NCBI RefSeq assembly: GCF_006716445.1
Contig: NZ_VFPA01000001.1
Location: 1,054,001 to 1,118,000 of the forward strand
Reading direction: 5' to 3'
DNA: 64,000 bases
Source of the DNA: Pseudonocardia kunmingensis
GTDB taxonomy: Bacteria > Actinomycetota > Actinomycetes > Mycobacteriales > Pseudonocardiaceae
Shown here: one piece after another, positions 1 through 7,777 of the stretch
Position numbering within the stretch: the stretch's first letter is position 1
Layout of the letters: each line of letters starts with the position of its first letter
Position numbers and translations under genes: made by a program
Notes under the pieces: model-generated
The model's input: the letters and a program-made list of their open reading frames with translations, nothing else
Told to the model about the DNA's origin: nothing
Databases searched by the model: none

Positions 1-881
1 AGCAGCCTGCGACCGCCGACGGCCCGCGCCCGGCTCCCGTACAGCACGGTCCCGAGCAGGCTTCCCGCGGTCAGCAGCGCGTACAGCAGCCCGGCCTGCG
101 CGGGAGCGCCCGCAGCGTCCACCGCTGCCGCGCTCGTGACCTGCAGGACCCCGAGCGCCGTGCCCGGCACCGACATCGCCACCACGATCACCCGGACGCC
201 GGGGATCGCGAGCGGGCCCAGCAGCCCGGCCGCGCGGCCCCGCTCCCGCAGCGGCGGGCGCGGCCGCCACCGGCGGGCCGCACCGCTGCGGGCGAACATC
301 CACGCGCCGGCGACGGCGAACCCCGCCGCGCCCAGCACGGCGACCTCGACCGGGAGAACCGCGATCACCAGCGCGAGCAGCAAGGGCCCGGCCACCACGG
401 GCAGCTCGAACACCACCGACGACACCGCGTTGGCCGCCGGCAGCAGCTCCCGCCGGACCAGCGACGGCCACATCGCGCGCAGCGCGCCGTTGACCTGCGG
501 CTCACCGGCCCCGATCGCGAACGCGAGGGCCGCCAGCACGGGCAGCGGTGCCCCCGTCCCGGCCACCGCCACGAACGCCACGGAGGCGACGGCACGCAGC
601 GCCGAGCTCACTGCGAGGACCCGCCGTGGCCCGATCCGGTCGAGGAGGCGCCCCTGCACGAGCATGCCGACGACGGTGCCGATCCCCAGCACCGCCACGA
701 CGGCCCCGGCCGCGGCGAAGCTCCCGCTGCGCTGTTGCACGAGCAGCAGCAGGCTGAGCCCGAGCATCCCGATCGGTACCGACGCGACCGCGGCGCCGAG
801 CGCGGGCACCGCCACCCAGGGCGTTCTCAGCACCCGCAGGTAGGCCCGCAGACCGGGCGCGGCGGCAACGGGTTCGGACAT
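1..881 (-). CDS. MFS transporter, C-terminus cut by window edge
   Basis: About 293 codons are visible, read leftward from an ATG at 881 (MSEPVAAAPGLRAYLRVL); the gene leaves the window before its stop. The product is a polytopic membrane protein with regularly spaced hydrophobic segments. A basic loop between the second and third segments (GRLLDRIGPRRVLA) is the MFS motif-A position, so it is most likely a drug or metabolite exporter of the major facilitator superfamily. A long polar arginine-rich loop near residues 205-225 looks like the central cytoplasmic loop between the two six-helix halves. It is divergent from the MerR regulator at 1153 across a 271-bp gap, which suggests that regulator controls it. 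The substrate cannot be told from sequence. Confidence 0.85.
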   Translation of the reverse strand, partial: MSEPVAAAPGLRAYLRVLRTPWVAVPALGAAVASVPIGMLGLSLLLLVQQRSGSFAAAGAVVAVLGIGTVVGMLVQGRLLDRIGPRRVLAVSSALRAVASVAFVAVAGTGAPLPVLAALAFAIGAGEPQVNGALRAMWPSLVRRELLPAANAVSSVVFELPVVAGPLLLALVIAVLPVEVAVLGAAGFAVAGAWMFARSGAARRWRPRPPLRERGRAAGLLGPLAIPGVRVIVVAMSVPGTALGVLQVTSAAAVDAAGAPAQAGLLYALLTAGSLLGTVLYGSRARAVGGRRL

Positions 882-1052
882 GGGTGCGGGACAGGTCACG
901 GGCGTCTCCAGGCATGCCTCGAAGACGCGCCAACCCAGCCACCGGACGCGTGCCTCTCCCGCTTCTGCGGGCGACGCTACCGCCTCGGCAGGCTGCGCCG
1001 CAGCCCCCTCCGGTGATCGAGATCATGCACCTCGGACGGGTGTCACACGTCC

Positions 1053-1074
1053 GCACGGCCGACCGCGACCGTGC
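1053..1074. promoter_or_regulatory. Inverted repeat in MFS/MerR divergent promoter region
   Basis: GCACGG (1053-1058) and CCGTGC (1069-1074) form an inverted repeat with a 10-bp spacer between the divergent MFS and MerR genes. MerR-family regulators bind dyads inside long promoter spacers, so this is a reasonable operator candidate. No -35/-10 pair could be fixed around it. Confidence 0.3.
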
Positions 1075-1152
1075 CTGTGCGGAACCGTTCGCGCAGGATG
1101 TCGCACAGCGGCACGGTCCCGGTGGTGCCCGATCCGGACAGGAGTGGCAGTC

Positions 1153-1908
1153 GTGGCGTGGAGCACCCGTGAGATCGCCGAGCTCGCCGGCACCACCGTG
1201 CGTGCGGTGCGGCACTACCACGAGGTCGGGCTGCTCGCCGAGCCGGAACGTCGCGCCAACGGGTACAAGCAGTACGGCGTCGCCCACCTCGTCCGCGTCC
1301 TGCGCATCAAGCGCCTCACCGACCTCGGGTTCTCCCTGTCCCAGATCGCCGCGATGGGAGACGCCGACGACCACCCCGCGGAGGAACTGCGCAGCCTCGA
1401 CGCCGAGCTGGCCGCCACCATCGAACGGCTCCAGCGCGTGCGCGTCGAGCTCGGCCTGATCCTGCGCCGGTCCGCACCGACCGACCTGCCCCCCGACTTC
1501 GCTCCGGCCGCGGCGGAGGCCGGGCTCTCCGACGCCGACCGCTCGCTCGTCGTCGTCATGACCCGCGTGCTCGGCCCCCGGGGCCTGCAGACCTACGCGG
1601 ACATGCTGCAGAACCTGCGCGCCGACCCCACCCTGGGCAAGTTCGACGACCTGCCCCCCGACGCCGACGAACAGACCCGCGACGCGCTGGCCGTGCGCAT
1701 GGCCCCCTACGTCCGCGACCTGCTCGCCGACAACCCCGGGCTCGTCGACGTGAACGCGGACGCACCCGGCGGCTCGCGCTTCGCCCAGGAGACGGCCAAC
1801 CGGGCGATGCACGACCTCTACAACGCCGCCCAGCTCGACGTCCTCCGCCGCACCTACGCGCGACTGCGCGAGATGCCACGACCGGACCAGGGCGAGTCCC
1901 CCGCCTGA
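1153..1908 (+). CDS. MerR-family transcriptional regulator
   Basis: The 251-residue protein opens with a MerR-type winged helix (STREIAELAGTTVRAVRHYH, then GLLAEPERRANGYKQY). A linker helix and a roughly 150-residue C-terminal domain of unknown ligand specificity follow. The GTG at 1153 is chosen because AGGAG lies about 9 bp upstream and it puts the helix-turn-helix at the N-terminus; the frame stays open further upstream without family similarity. No cysteine cluster typical of metal sensors is seen in the dimer helix, so the effector is more likely an organic molecule. It probably regulates the divergent MFS gene. Its last six codons and stop lie inside the first unit of a 22-bp tandem-repeat array, so the gene's 3' end looks like the seed or an edge of that array. 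Confidence 0.85.
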   Translation: MAWSTREIAELAGTTVRAVRHYHEVGLLAEPERRANGYKQYGVAHLVRVLRIKRLTDLGFSLSQIAAMGDADDHPAEELRSLDAELAATIERLQRVRVELGLILRRSAPTDLPPDFAPAAAEAGLSDADRSLVVVMTRVLGPRGLQTYADMLQNLRADPTLGKFDDLPPDADEQTRDALAVRMAPYVRDLLADNPGLVDVNADAPGGSRFAQETANRAMHDLYNAAQLDVLRRTYARLREMPRPDQGESPA

Positions 1909-2197
1909 GCAGCGCGAGCCCCCCGTCTCGACAGCGCGAGTCCCCCGCCTGAGCAGCGCGAGCCCCCCGTCTCGACAGCGCGAGTCCCCCGCCTGAGCAG
2001 CGCGAGTCCCCCGTCTCGACAGCGCGAGTCCCCCGCCTGAGCAGCGCGAGTCCCCCGTTCCGACAGGGCGAGTCTCCCGTTCCGACAGCACGAGTCTCCC
2101 GTTCCGACAGGGCGAGTATCCCGTTCCGACAGGGCGAGTCTCCCGTTCCGACAGCGCGAGTCTCCCGTTCCGACAGCGCGAGTCCCCTTCTCGAGAG
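1890..2197. repeat. 22-bp tandem repeat array (13 full units plus a partial one)
   Basis: Perfectly phased 22-bp units start at 1890, 1912, 1934 and so on to about 2197. Each begins GCGCGAGTCCCCC or a close variant. The first seven units alternate between endings GCCTGAGCA and GTCTCGACA, giving a 44-bp higher-order repeat. Later units end GTTCCGACA. The first unit contains the final codons and TGA stop of the MerR gene. There are no spacers, so it is not CRISPR. Translation on the minus strand gives a repetitive peptide but no convincing gene. Confidence 0.95.
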
Positions 2198-2260
2198 GCC
2201 GCCGGCCACCGGCGGGAACCGGTCCCGGCGAAGCACACCGCTGCGCGGGAGGATGCGGCC

Positions 2261-2800
2261 ATGTCGGGAGCTGCCAGGGCCATCGACCTCAGCCGGTCCG
2301 AGCTCCGGGAGGTCACCGAGTACGCGGTGGCCTGCGCACTACCGGCCCTGGCGATCTTCGAGCGGGAGCGCCCCGGGGATCGGCGGGTCCGGGCCGCGTT
2401 CGAGGCCGCGAAGGCGTTCGCGGAGGGAGGCGAGCGCACCAAGGCGATCCGGGACAGCGCGTGGGCCGCGCACCGGGCCGCGCAGGAGGCCCGCGACGCG
2501 GGGCAGGCCGCGGCGAGCGATGCGGCGCGCGCGGCCCTCGCGGCGGCTGGTGCGCCGTACCTGCACCCCCTGGCGAATGCCACCCAGGTCAGGCACATCC
2601 TCGGACCGGCCGCCCATGCGGCACGAGCTCTCGAGCTGTCCGCGGGCGACGATCCCGCAGTCGGAGCCGGGCACATCGCGCTGTCGCGGACCCTCGCCGG
2701 TCCCGTCGTGGTGGACGTCCTGAGGCGCTACCCGGCGGCCCCGAGCGGCGGTGGGCGGGTCGGGGAGCTGATCCGGCAGCTGGACGCGACCCTCCGCTGA
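2261..2800 (+). CDS. Imm5-like putative immunity protein
   Basis: The 179-residue, alanine- and helix-rich protein matches the pattern of the family annotated as 'putative immunity protein' (Imm5-like): an N-terminal L-R-E-V-T-E-Y-A motif, then AFEAAKAFAEGGERTKAIRD, a run of AAHRAAQEA-type helices, and a conserved HPLANATQVRHILGPAAHAA segment near residues 107-126. The ATG is preceded by GGGAGG at good spacing. In polymorphic-toxin systems such proteins neutralise a secreted toxin, but no toxin or secretion gene lies beside it, so the role here is unproved. It stands alone between repeat array 1 and a hydrolase gene. Family assignment is from recalled motif similarity only. Confidence 0.6.
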   Translation: MSGAARAIDLSRSELREVTEYAVACALPALAIFERERPGDRRVRAAFEAAKAFAEGGERTKAIRDSAWAAHRAAQEARDAGQAAASDAARAALAAAGAPYLHPLANATQVRHILGPAAHAARALELSAGDDPAVGAGHIALSRTLAGPVVVDVLRRYPAAPSGGGRVGELIRQLDATLR

Positions 2801-2865
2801 TCACCGTGATTCCGCCGACGGCGTAACCGGTTCCGCCCGCGCAGCCCGGGTCCTACCGTCGCCGC

Positions 2866-3657
2866 ATGCAGTCCTCGATCACGGGCACGGCCGCCGGGGT
2901 GCCGTTCACCGCCCTGCCGCCGCCCGGCGACGGCCCCGCCCCGCTGATCGTCACCTGGCACATGCTGGACGCCCCGCGGTCCGACGCGGCGTTCGCCGCC
3001 GCGTTGCCGATGGACGGCCTGCCCGCGTGGCGGGTGCACCTCGGCATGCCGATGTGCGGGGCGCGCATGGTCGACGGCAGCGTGGACGCCGTCGGGGAGC
3101 TGATACGCGAGGACGTCCTGATGTCCTTCCTGCACCCGTTCGTCCGGCAGGCGACCGAGGAGCTCCCGGCGGCGCTGGCGTCGATCCGTGCGCAGCTGCC
3201 GGTCGAGGACGGCCCGATCGGCGTGCTCGGCGGCTCGCTGGGCGGGGCCGTCGCGCTGCGGGTCCTCGCCGACACCGAGATCCCGGTCTTCGCCGGCGCC
3301 GTCGTGAACGCCGCCATCCGGATGCGGTCGGTCGTGGAGCTGTTCCCGGGCGACTACCCGTACGACGCCGAGTCCGAGAAGGCCGTCGACAGTCTGGACT
3401 TCCTCGCCGACGCCGACACCATCGCCGGCCGTGCGCCGCTAATGGTCGTCAGCGGCGAGCTGGACCACCCGGGGCTGCGTGCCGACGCGCTGCGCCTCGT
3501 CGACGCGCTGGGGCCGGAGTCCGAACTGCTGTCGATCTCCGGGCTGGCGCACCCCCTCGCCGAGGAGCCGGGCATCGAGCCGGCGCCACAGCTGCCGCTG
3601 GCCCGCGAGGTGGACTCCGGCCTGACCAGGTGGTTCCGCCGCCACCTCGCGCCCTGA
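2866..3657 (+). CDS. Alpha/beta-fold hydrolase
   Basis: The 263-residue cytoplasmic protein has the hydrolase order: an N-terminal beta segment (PLIVTWHML), a nucleophile elbow GGSLGG near residue 125, a probable catalytic acid in the segment VVSGELDHPG, and a late histidine in SGLAHPLAEE. This supports a Ser-Asp-His esterase, thioesterase or acyl hydrolase, with the substrate unknown. The ATG at 2866 leaves only 65 bp after the Imm5-like gene and both run the same way, so cotranscription is possible. A short GC-rich hairpin (3661-3678) just after the stop may terminate transcription. Confidence 0.8.
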   Translation: MQSSITGTAAGVPFTALPPPGDGPAPLIVTWHMLDAPRSDAAFAAALPMDGLPAWRVHLGMPMCGARMVDGSVDAVGELIREDVLMSFLHPFVRQATEELPAALASIRAQLPVEDGPIGVLGGSLGGAVALRVLADTEIPVFAGAVVNAAIRMRSVVELFPGDYPYDAESEKAVDSLDFLADADTIAGRAPLMVVSGELDHPGLRADALRLVDALGPESELLSISGLAHPLAEEPGIEPAPQLPLAREVDSGLTRWFRRHLAP

Positions 3658-3842
3658 CGCAGCGGCAGCCGAGCCGCTCCACGAGCGCCGCGAGAAGCAC
3701 GCCACGGCGGTCGGAACCGCTCTGAGGTACGCCTCGGGCCGATCACCGTCGGCCGGCTGCCCGTGAGTACGACCGATGCGACGAGCACGCGTCCAGGAAA
3801 CCGGTTGCGCGCCACCAACGGCACGCGCGAAGCTGCCTGACG

Positions 3843-5420
3843 GTGACCACCCACTCTGATCGCACCGGGAGTCCGACCCGCCCCGTCGCGCTCGTGACCG
3901 GCGTCGGGCGGACCGGCGGGATCGGCGCAGGCATCGCCACCGGGCTCGCCGCCGAGGGCTGGGACATCGCCTTCACCCACTGGGACGCCTACGACCGCCG
4001 CATGCCATGGGGTGCCGAGCCCGGGGCCACCAGCTCGATCGCCGACGCCTGCCGCCGGCACGGGGGCGCTGTCCTTCCCCTCGAGGCCGACCTGGCCGAC
4101 CCCGACTCCCCGGACCGGATCTTCGACGCCGTCGAGGAGCACCTCGGTGCGGTCACCGCACTGATCATCGCGCACTGCGAGTCCGTGGCCTCGGGCCTGC
4201 TCGACACCAGTGTGGAGAGCTTCGACCGGCATTTCGCGGTCAACGCCCGCGCGACCTGGCTGCTCATCCGCCAGTTCGCCATGCGCTTCACCGGCCCGCA
4301 CGGATCCGGGCGGATCATCAGCCTCACCAGCGACCACACGACCCACAACCTCCCCTACGGCGCCAGCAAGGGCGCTCTGGACCGCATCACCCTCGCCGCG
4401 GCGCACGAGCTCGCCGACCTCGGCGTCACCGCCAACGTCATCAACCCCGGCCCGGTCGACACCGGGTGGATGTCCGAGGAGATCCGCGCGAGCGCTACGA
4501 CCGCCACGCCGCTGGGGCGCCTCGGCACACCCGAGGACACCGCGCACCTGATCCGGTTCCTCTGCTCGCCCGACGGACAGTGGATCAACGGTCAGCTCCT
4601 CGCCAGCAACGGAGGCTTCCGCGCCGATGACCTCACGACGTCAGCACCGGACACGGGAGGTTCGATGAAGTCCTACGAGGAGCTGGTGGCCGCTGCGCTC
4701 GCCGCTCCTTTCCAGGGCTGGGACTTCGGCTGGCTCCGCGGACGGGCCCACCAGGCCGAACCGTCCTGGTCCTACGACACGCGGGCGTGGCACCTCATCG
4801 CCGGCGCCACGAGCCTCCTCGACGTCGACACCGGCGGTGGCGAGCTGCTGGGGAGCCTGGCACCGCTGCCGGGGCACGCCGTCGCGACCGAGAGCTGGGA
4901 GCCGAACGTCCCGCTCGCCCGCGAGCGCCTCACTCCGCTGGGCGTCGAGGTGCGGACGCCCGACGGCGACGCGCTCCCCGCCCGGGACGGCGAGTTCGAC
5001 CTCGTCCTCAACCACCACGGCGCTGCCCCGGCCCGGGAGATCGCCCGCGTCCTGCGCGCGGGTGGCACCTACCTGGAGCAAGGCGTCGGCGCACACAACC
5101 TCGACGACCTGAACAGGGCACTGGGCGCCCCGCCCGGTGACTACGCGGAGACGTCCACGCTCGCCGCCGCGAGCGCGGCGTTGCAGGCAGCCGGGTTGGA
5201 GATCGTCGACAGCCGGGAGGAGACGCCCGAGCACGCCCTCCACGACATCGGTGCGCTCGTGTACTTCCTGAAGGCCGTGTCCTGGCAGGTGCCGGACTTC
5301 GCCGTGGACCGGCACGAGGCACGGCTGCGGGAGCTCGACGCGACGATCCGCGCGAACGGCCGTGTCGTGTTCCACGACCACCGCTATCTGGTCGAGGCGC
5401 GCAAGCCCAACAGGACGTGA
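3843..5420 (+). CDS. SDR oxidoreductase fused to a class I SAM methyltransferase
   Basis: This is one uninterrupted 525-codon frame. Residues 1-261 are a short-chain dehydrogenase/reductase: glycine-rich TGVGRTGGIGAG for NAD(P), a serine region SLTSD, and catalytic YGASK, ending in the usual SDR tail NGGFR. From about residue 275 (MKSYEELVAAAL) a complete methyltransferase-like domain begins, with LLDVDTGGGELLG as SAM motif I and an acidic strand FDLVLNHHG. An internal GGGAGG (4655-4660) and ATG (4665) sit exactly at the junction, so the second domain could also be made alone. This looks like two genes joined by loss of a stop codon. The GTG at 3843 has no strong ribosome site. Substrates are unknown. 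The last codons lie inside repeat array 2. Confidence 0.8.
   Translation: MTTHSDRTGSPTRPVALVTGVGRTGGIGAGIATGLAAEGWDIAFTHWDAYDRRMPWGAEPGATSSIADACRRHGGAVLPLEADLADPDSPDRIFDAVEEHLGAVTALIIAHCESVASGLLDTSVESFDRHFAVNARATWLLIRQFAMRFTGPHGSGRIISLTSDHTTHNLPYGASKGALDRITLAAAHELADLGVTANVINPGPVDTGWMSEEIRASATTATPLGRLGTPEDTAHLIRFLCSPDGQWINGQLLASNGGFRADDLTTSAPDTGGSMKSYEELVAAALAAPFQGWDFGWLRGRAHQAEPSWSYDTRAWHLIAGATSLLDVDTGGGELLGSLAPLPGHAVATESWEPNVPLARERLTPLGVEVRTPDGDALPARDGEFDLVLNHHGAAPAREIARVLRAGGTYLEQGVGAHNLDDLNRALGAPPGDYAETSTLAAASAALQAAGLEIVDSREETPEHALHDIGALVYFLKAVSWQVPDFAVDRHEARLRELDATIRANGRVVFHDHRYLVEARKPNRT
4655..4667 (+). promoter_or_regulatory. Internal ribosome-binding site and ATG at SDR/methyltransferase junction
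   Basis: GGGAGG at 4655-4660 followed by ATG at 4665 lies in frame exactly where the SDR tail ends and the methyltransferase domain begins. The 4-nt spacing is a little short. It may be a relic of a separate gene start or may still give a free methyltransferase. Confidence 0.4.
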
Positions 5421-5826
5421 TCGGCCCGAGCCGCACACCAGAGCGGCCGGCACCACCCCCACGTGCGACTCACAACGATCACTAGGACGTGATCAGCCCG
5501 AGCCGCGCCTCACAGCGCCGACGCCACCCCACGTGCGACACACAACGATCAGGTCCGTGATCGATCCGAGCCGCACGCCACAGCGGCCGGCACCACCGCC
5601 ACGTGCGGCGCGCAACGATCAGGTCCGTGATCGATCCGAGCCGCGCCCCACAGCGGCCGGCACCACCCCCACGTGCAGCTCACAGCGATCACGAGGCCAT
5701 GGTCACTCCGAGCCGTACGCCACAGCGCCGGCGCCACCCTCACGTGCGGCTCACTGCGATCACGAGGACGTGATCGGTCCGAGCCGCACCCCACAGCGGC
5801 CGCCACCGTCAGGTACGGCTCACGAT
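5413..5826. repeat. About 70-bp tandem repeat array (six units) with dyad at each junction
   Basis: Units start at 5413, 5485, 5552, 5622, 5695 and 5765 and are 67-73 bp long, the last one truncated. Shared blocks are GTGATC, CCGAGCCGC, CACAGCGGCCGGC and CCACGTGC. At several junctions CGATCAC and GTGATCG face each other across about 6 bp, flanked by GGCTC and GAGCC, so each boundary can fold into a hairpin. The first unit includes the TGA stop of the SDR-methyltransferase gene. The last unit passes into the coding frame of the truncated DUF664 gene. Confidence 0.92.
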
Positions 5827-6136
5827 CAAGCACCTGACGGTATCCGAGCGGTTCTGGTTCGGCGGAGCCACGATCGACGACATGGCGGCGGCCGCGGCAC
5901 TCGCCAGTGACGACACCGTGGCCGGACTCGTCGCCGGGTACAACCGCTCCACGCAGGAGTCCGACGTGATCATCGCCGGGTGGACCGACCTCGACCAGAT
6001 CATCGACACTCCGGCGAACGGCAGGCCGCGCTGCACCGCCCGATGGATCCTCCAGCACATGATCACCGAGACGGCCCGCCATGCGGGCCACGCCGACATC
6101 CTGCGCGAGCGGATCGACGGAGCGGTCGGCCGGTAG
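5819..6136 (+). pseudogene. N-terminally truncated DUF664/DinB-like gene
   Basis: The frame ending at 6136 encodes a recognisable C-terminal two-thirds of a DUF664/DinB-type (mycothiol-dependent transferase-like) protein: LTIKHLTVSERFWF, then a mid region, then RCTARWILQHMITETARHAG near the end. Family members normally have about 40-60 further N-terminal residues before the IKHL segment. Here the upstream sequence is repeat array 2. The first ATG in frame (5882) would drop even the IKHL motif. I therefore read it as a remnant eroded or overwritten by the repeats, although a shortened product from 5882 (84 residues) cannot be excluded. Confidence 0.65.
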
Positions 6137-6293
6137 GCCGCCATCGCTCCCGGCGGATCAGAGGCCTCGCGGGCGCGATGGTCCCGAGGACCACAAACGA
6201 TCTCCAACAGCGACCGTCAGCCCTTGATCGCCGCGGTGACCTGCCATCGGCCGCCCACGCAACCCGGGCCCCGAAGACACGAGGTGGGCCGCA

Positions 6294-7037
6294 GTGCCGC
6301 CTTACAGTGAGGGAATGGGTGAGTGGTGGCGGGACCTGCGCGGCGACGACCCGGACGGCCGTGCGCCGCTGGTCTTCGCGGACGCGATCGCCGCGTTGGG
6401 CCGGGACGGCGACATGATCGTCTACCCGGACGACGTGCGCACCGACCGGATCGTGGGCACCGTGGGGCGTGCCGGGGACTTCGACGCGCGGTTCCGGTTG
6501 CTGAACCGGGCGTTGCGGTCGCGTCACCGCTCGGTGGCGGATGCCGTGGCCTGCGGGATCGTGCTGCCCCGGGTGGAGCTGATCCAGCTCGGCGAGATGT
6601 ACTTCGTGGTCGACGGGCACCACCGGGTGTCGGTGGCCCGGGAGCGCGAGCAGCACAGCGTACCGGCGATCGTCCGTCGAATCTGCACGACGGCGTACGC
6701 GATGTGGTGCCTGCGGCTGTCGCACCTGGCCAGCAAGGCGGCCGAGCGGGAGTTCCTGCTGCGGGTGTCGCTGCCCGACGAGACCCGGTCCGAGCTGTGG
6801 TTGGACCGTCCCGCCGACTGGGCGCGGTTGGCCGACGCCGCCGAGGCCTGGGGGTTTCGCCGTGGACTGGCCGGTATCGGCCCGCGCGAGCTGGGGCAGC
6901 GCTGGTGGGCCGACGAGGTGGTGCCGCTGGTCGGTCGGCTGCGGGCGAGCGGGCGGGGCGTCGGCCTGCGAGACATCGAGCTGTACGCCGCAGCGCTCGC
7001 CGATCGGGACCGCTGCACCGGCCGTACGTCGAGCTGA
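6294..7037 (+). CDS. ParB-like nuclease-domain protein
   Basis: The 247-residue protein contains VDGHHRVSVARE near residue 110, the signature of the ParB N-terminal / sulfiredoxin-like fold that binds CTP or nucleic acid in partition proteins. Upstream is a segment (VELIQLGEMYFVVDG) that fits the preceding strands. There is no ParB helix-turn-helix or C-terminal dimer domain, and no parA nearby, so it is not a chromosome-partition ParB. It may be a regulator or nuclease of unknown role. The GTG start at 6294 is preceded by GAGGTGGG at about 5 bp. An ATG at 6315 is an alternative but its ribosome site would be too close. Confidence 0.65.
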   Translation: MPPYSEGMGEWWRDLRGDDPDGRAPLVFADAIAALGRDGDMIVYPDDVRTDRIVGTVGRAGDFDARFRLLNRALRSRHRSVADAVACGIVLPRVELIQLGEMYFVVDGHHRVSVAREREQHSVPAIVRRICTTAYAMWCLRLSHLASKAAEREFLLRVSLPDETRSELWLDRPADWARLADAAEAWGFRRGLAGIGPRELGQRWWADEVVPLVGRLRASGRGVGLRDIELYAAALADRDRCTGRTSS

Positions 7038-7147
7038 CCCGGAGCAGGACCCACCGGGACGCGGTAGCCCGTCGTCGGCTCGACGAGGCTGCGCTGCTCC
7101 TCGCGCGTCCCGCCCGTCGGACGTCCCGGCACATGTCCTGGTCGGAC

Positions 7148-7222
7148 TGGTGGGCGCGGCAGGGTTCGAACCTGCGACCGCTCGGGTGTAAGCCGAGTGC
7201 TCTCCCGCTGAGCTACGCGCCC
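7148..7222 (-). tRNA. tRNA-Val (anticodon TAC)
   Basis: Read on the minus strand, the 7-bp acceptor arm GGGCGCG pairs with CGCGCCC. The D arm is GCTC..GAGC, the anticodon arm CTCGG/CCGAG encloses loop CTTACAC (anticodon TAC, valine), and the T arm is GCAGG-TTCGAAC-CCTGC. The 3' CCA is encoded in the genome (7148-7150 on the plus strand read TGG). It sits between the ParB-like gene and ahpE. Confidence 0.95.
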
Positions 7223-7239
7223 TGAGGGCGGGACCGACC

Positions 7240-7704
7240 CTATCCGGCGAGCGCCGCGACCGCCTTCTTCCAGACCGCCTGGTCGCGCGCCTCACCGGGC
7301 TGGTTGACCTCGGCGAACCGCACGACGCCCGACTTGTCGACCAGGAACGTGCCCCGCAGGGCCATGCCGCGGACCTCCTGGAACACACCGTAGGCCTGGG
7401 CCACGGCGCCGTGGGGCCAGAAGTCCGACAGCAGCGGGAAGCGGTAGCCCTCGGCGTCCGCCCACGCCTTGAGGGTGTACGGGTGGTCGACGGAGACCGC
7501 GAGGATCTGCAGGTCGTCGTTCTGGAAGCTCGCGAGGTCGTCGCGCACGGCGGACAGCTCCCCCCGGCAGGTGCCGGAGAACGCGAACGGGTAGAAGACC
7601 AGCAGCACGTTGCGCTCGCCGCGGAACGACGAGAGCGTGATCTCCTGGTTGTCCTGGTCCTTGAGCGTGAAGTCCGGTGCCTCGGTGCCGGCCTCGGGCG
7701 CCAT
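7240..7704 (-). CDS. ahpE: Peroxiredoxin AhpE
   Basis: The 154-residue cytoplasmic peroxiredoxin reduces hydroperoxides using a peroxidatic cysteine. The sequence follows mycobacterial AhpE closely: APDFTLKDQDNQ at the N-terminus, the active-site loop FSGTCRGEL with Cys near residue 45, then PLLSDFWPHGAVAQAYGVF and late RFAEVNQPGE. A second canonical resolving cysteine is not seen, which fits the one-cysteine AhpE type recycled by mycothiol/mycoredoxin in actinomycetes. The ATG at 7704 is chosen because GGAGA lies about 8 bp upstream; longer in-frame starts add only arginine-rich non-homologous residues. It is divergent from the phospholipase D gene with a 73-bp shared promoter region. Confidence 0.93.
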   Translation of the reverse strand: MAPEAGTEAPDFTLKDQDNQEITLSSFRGERNVLLVFYPFAFSGTCRGELSAVRDDLASFQNDDLQILAVSVDHPYTLKAWADAEGYRFPLLSDFWPHGAVAQAYGVFQEVRGMALRGTFLVDKSGVVRFAEVNQPGEARDQAVWKKAVAALAG

Positions 7705-7777
7705 CGCGTGATCTCCTCGACTCGTGCGGTGCGGTCGCGGGGAGCCTAGTCTCCGCGGCCGGCGGGAAGGGGTGGGG

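Noticed and set aside
1890..2197. CRISPR-like direct repeats
   Set aside because: Units are contiguous with no unique spacers and there are no cas genes nearby.
502..2676. Minus-strand repetitive protein read through the 22-bp array
   Set aside because: The 22-bp unit simply gives a periodic peptide in an open frame. Flanking residues show no family and the frame overlaps two convincing plus-strand genes.
7148..7222. tRNA-Val as an attachment site of an integrated element
   Set aside because: No integrase, no duplicated tRNA 3' end and no phage or ICE genes were seen on either side.
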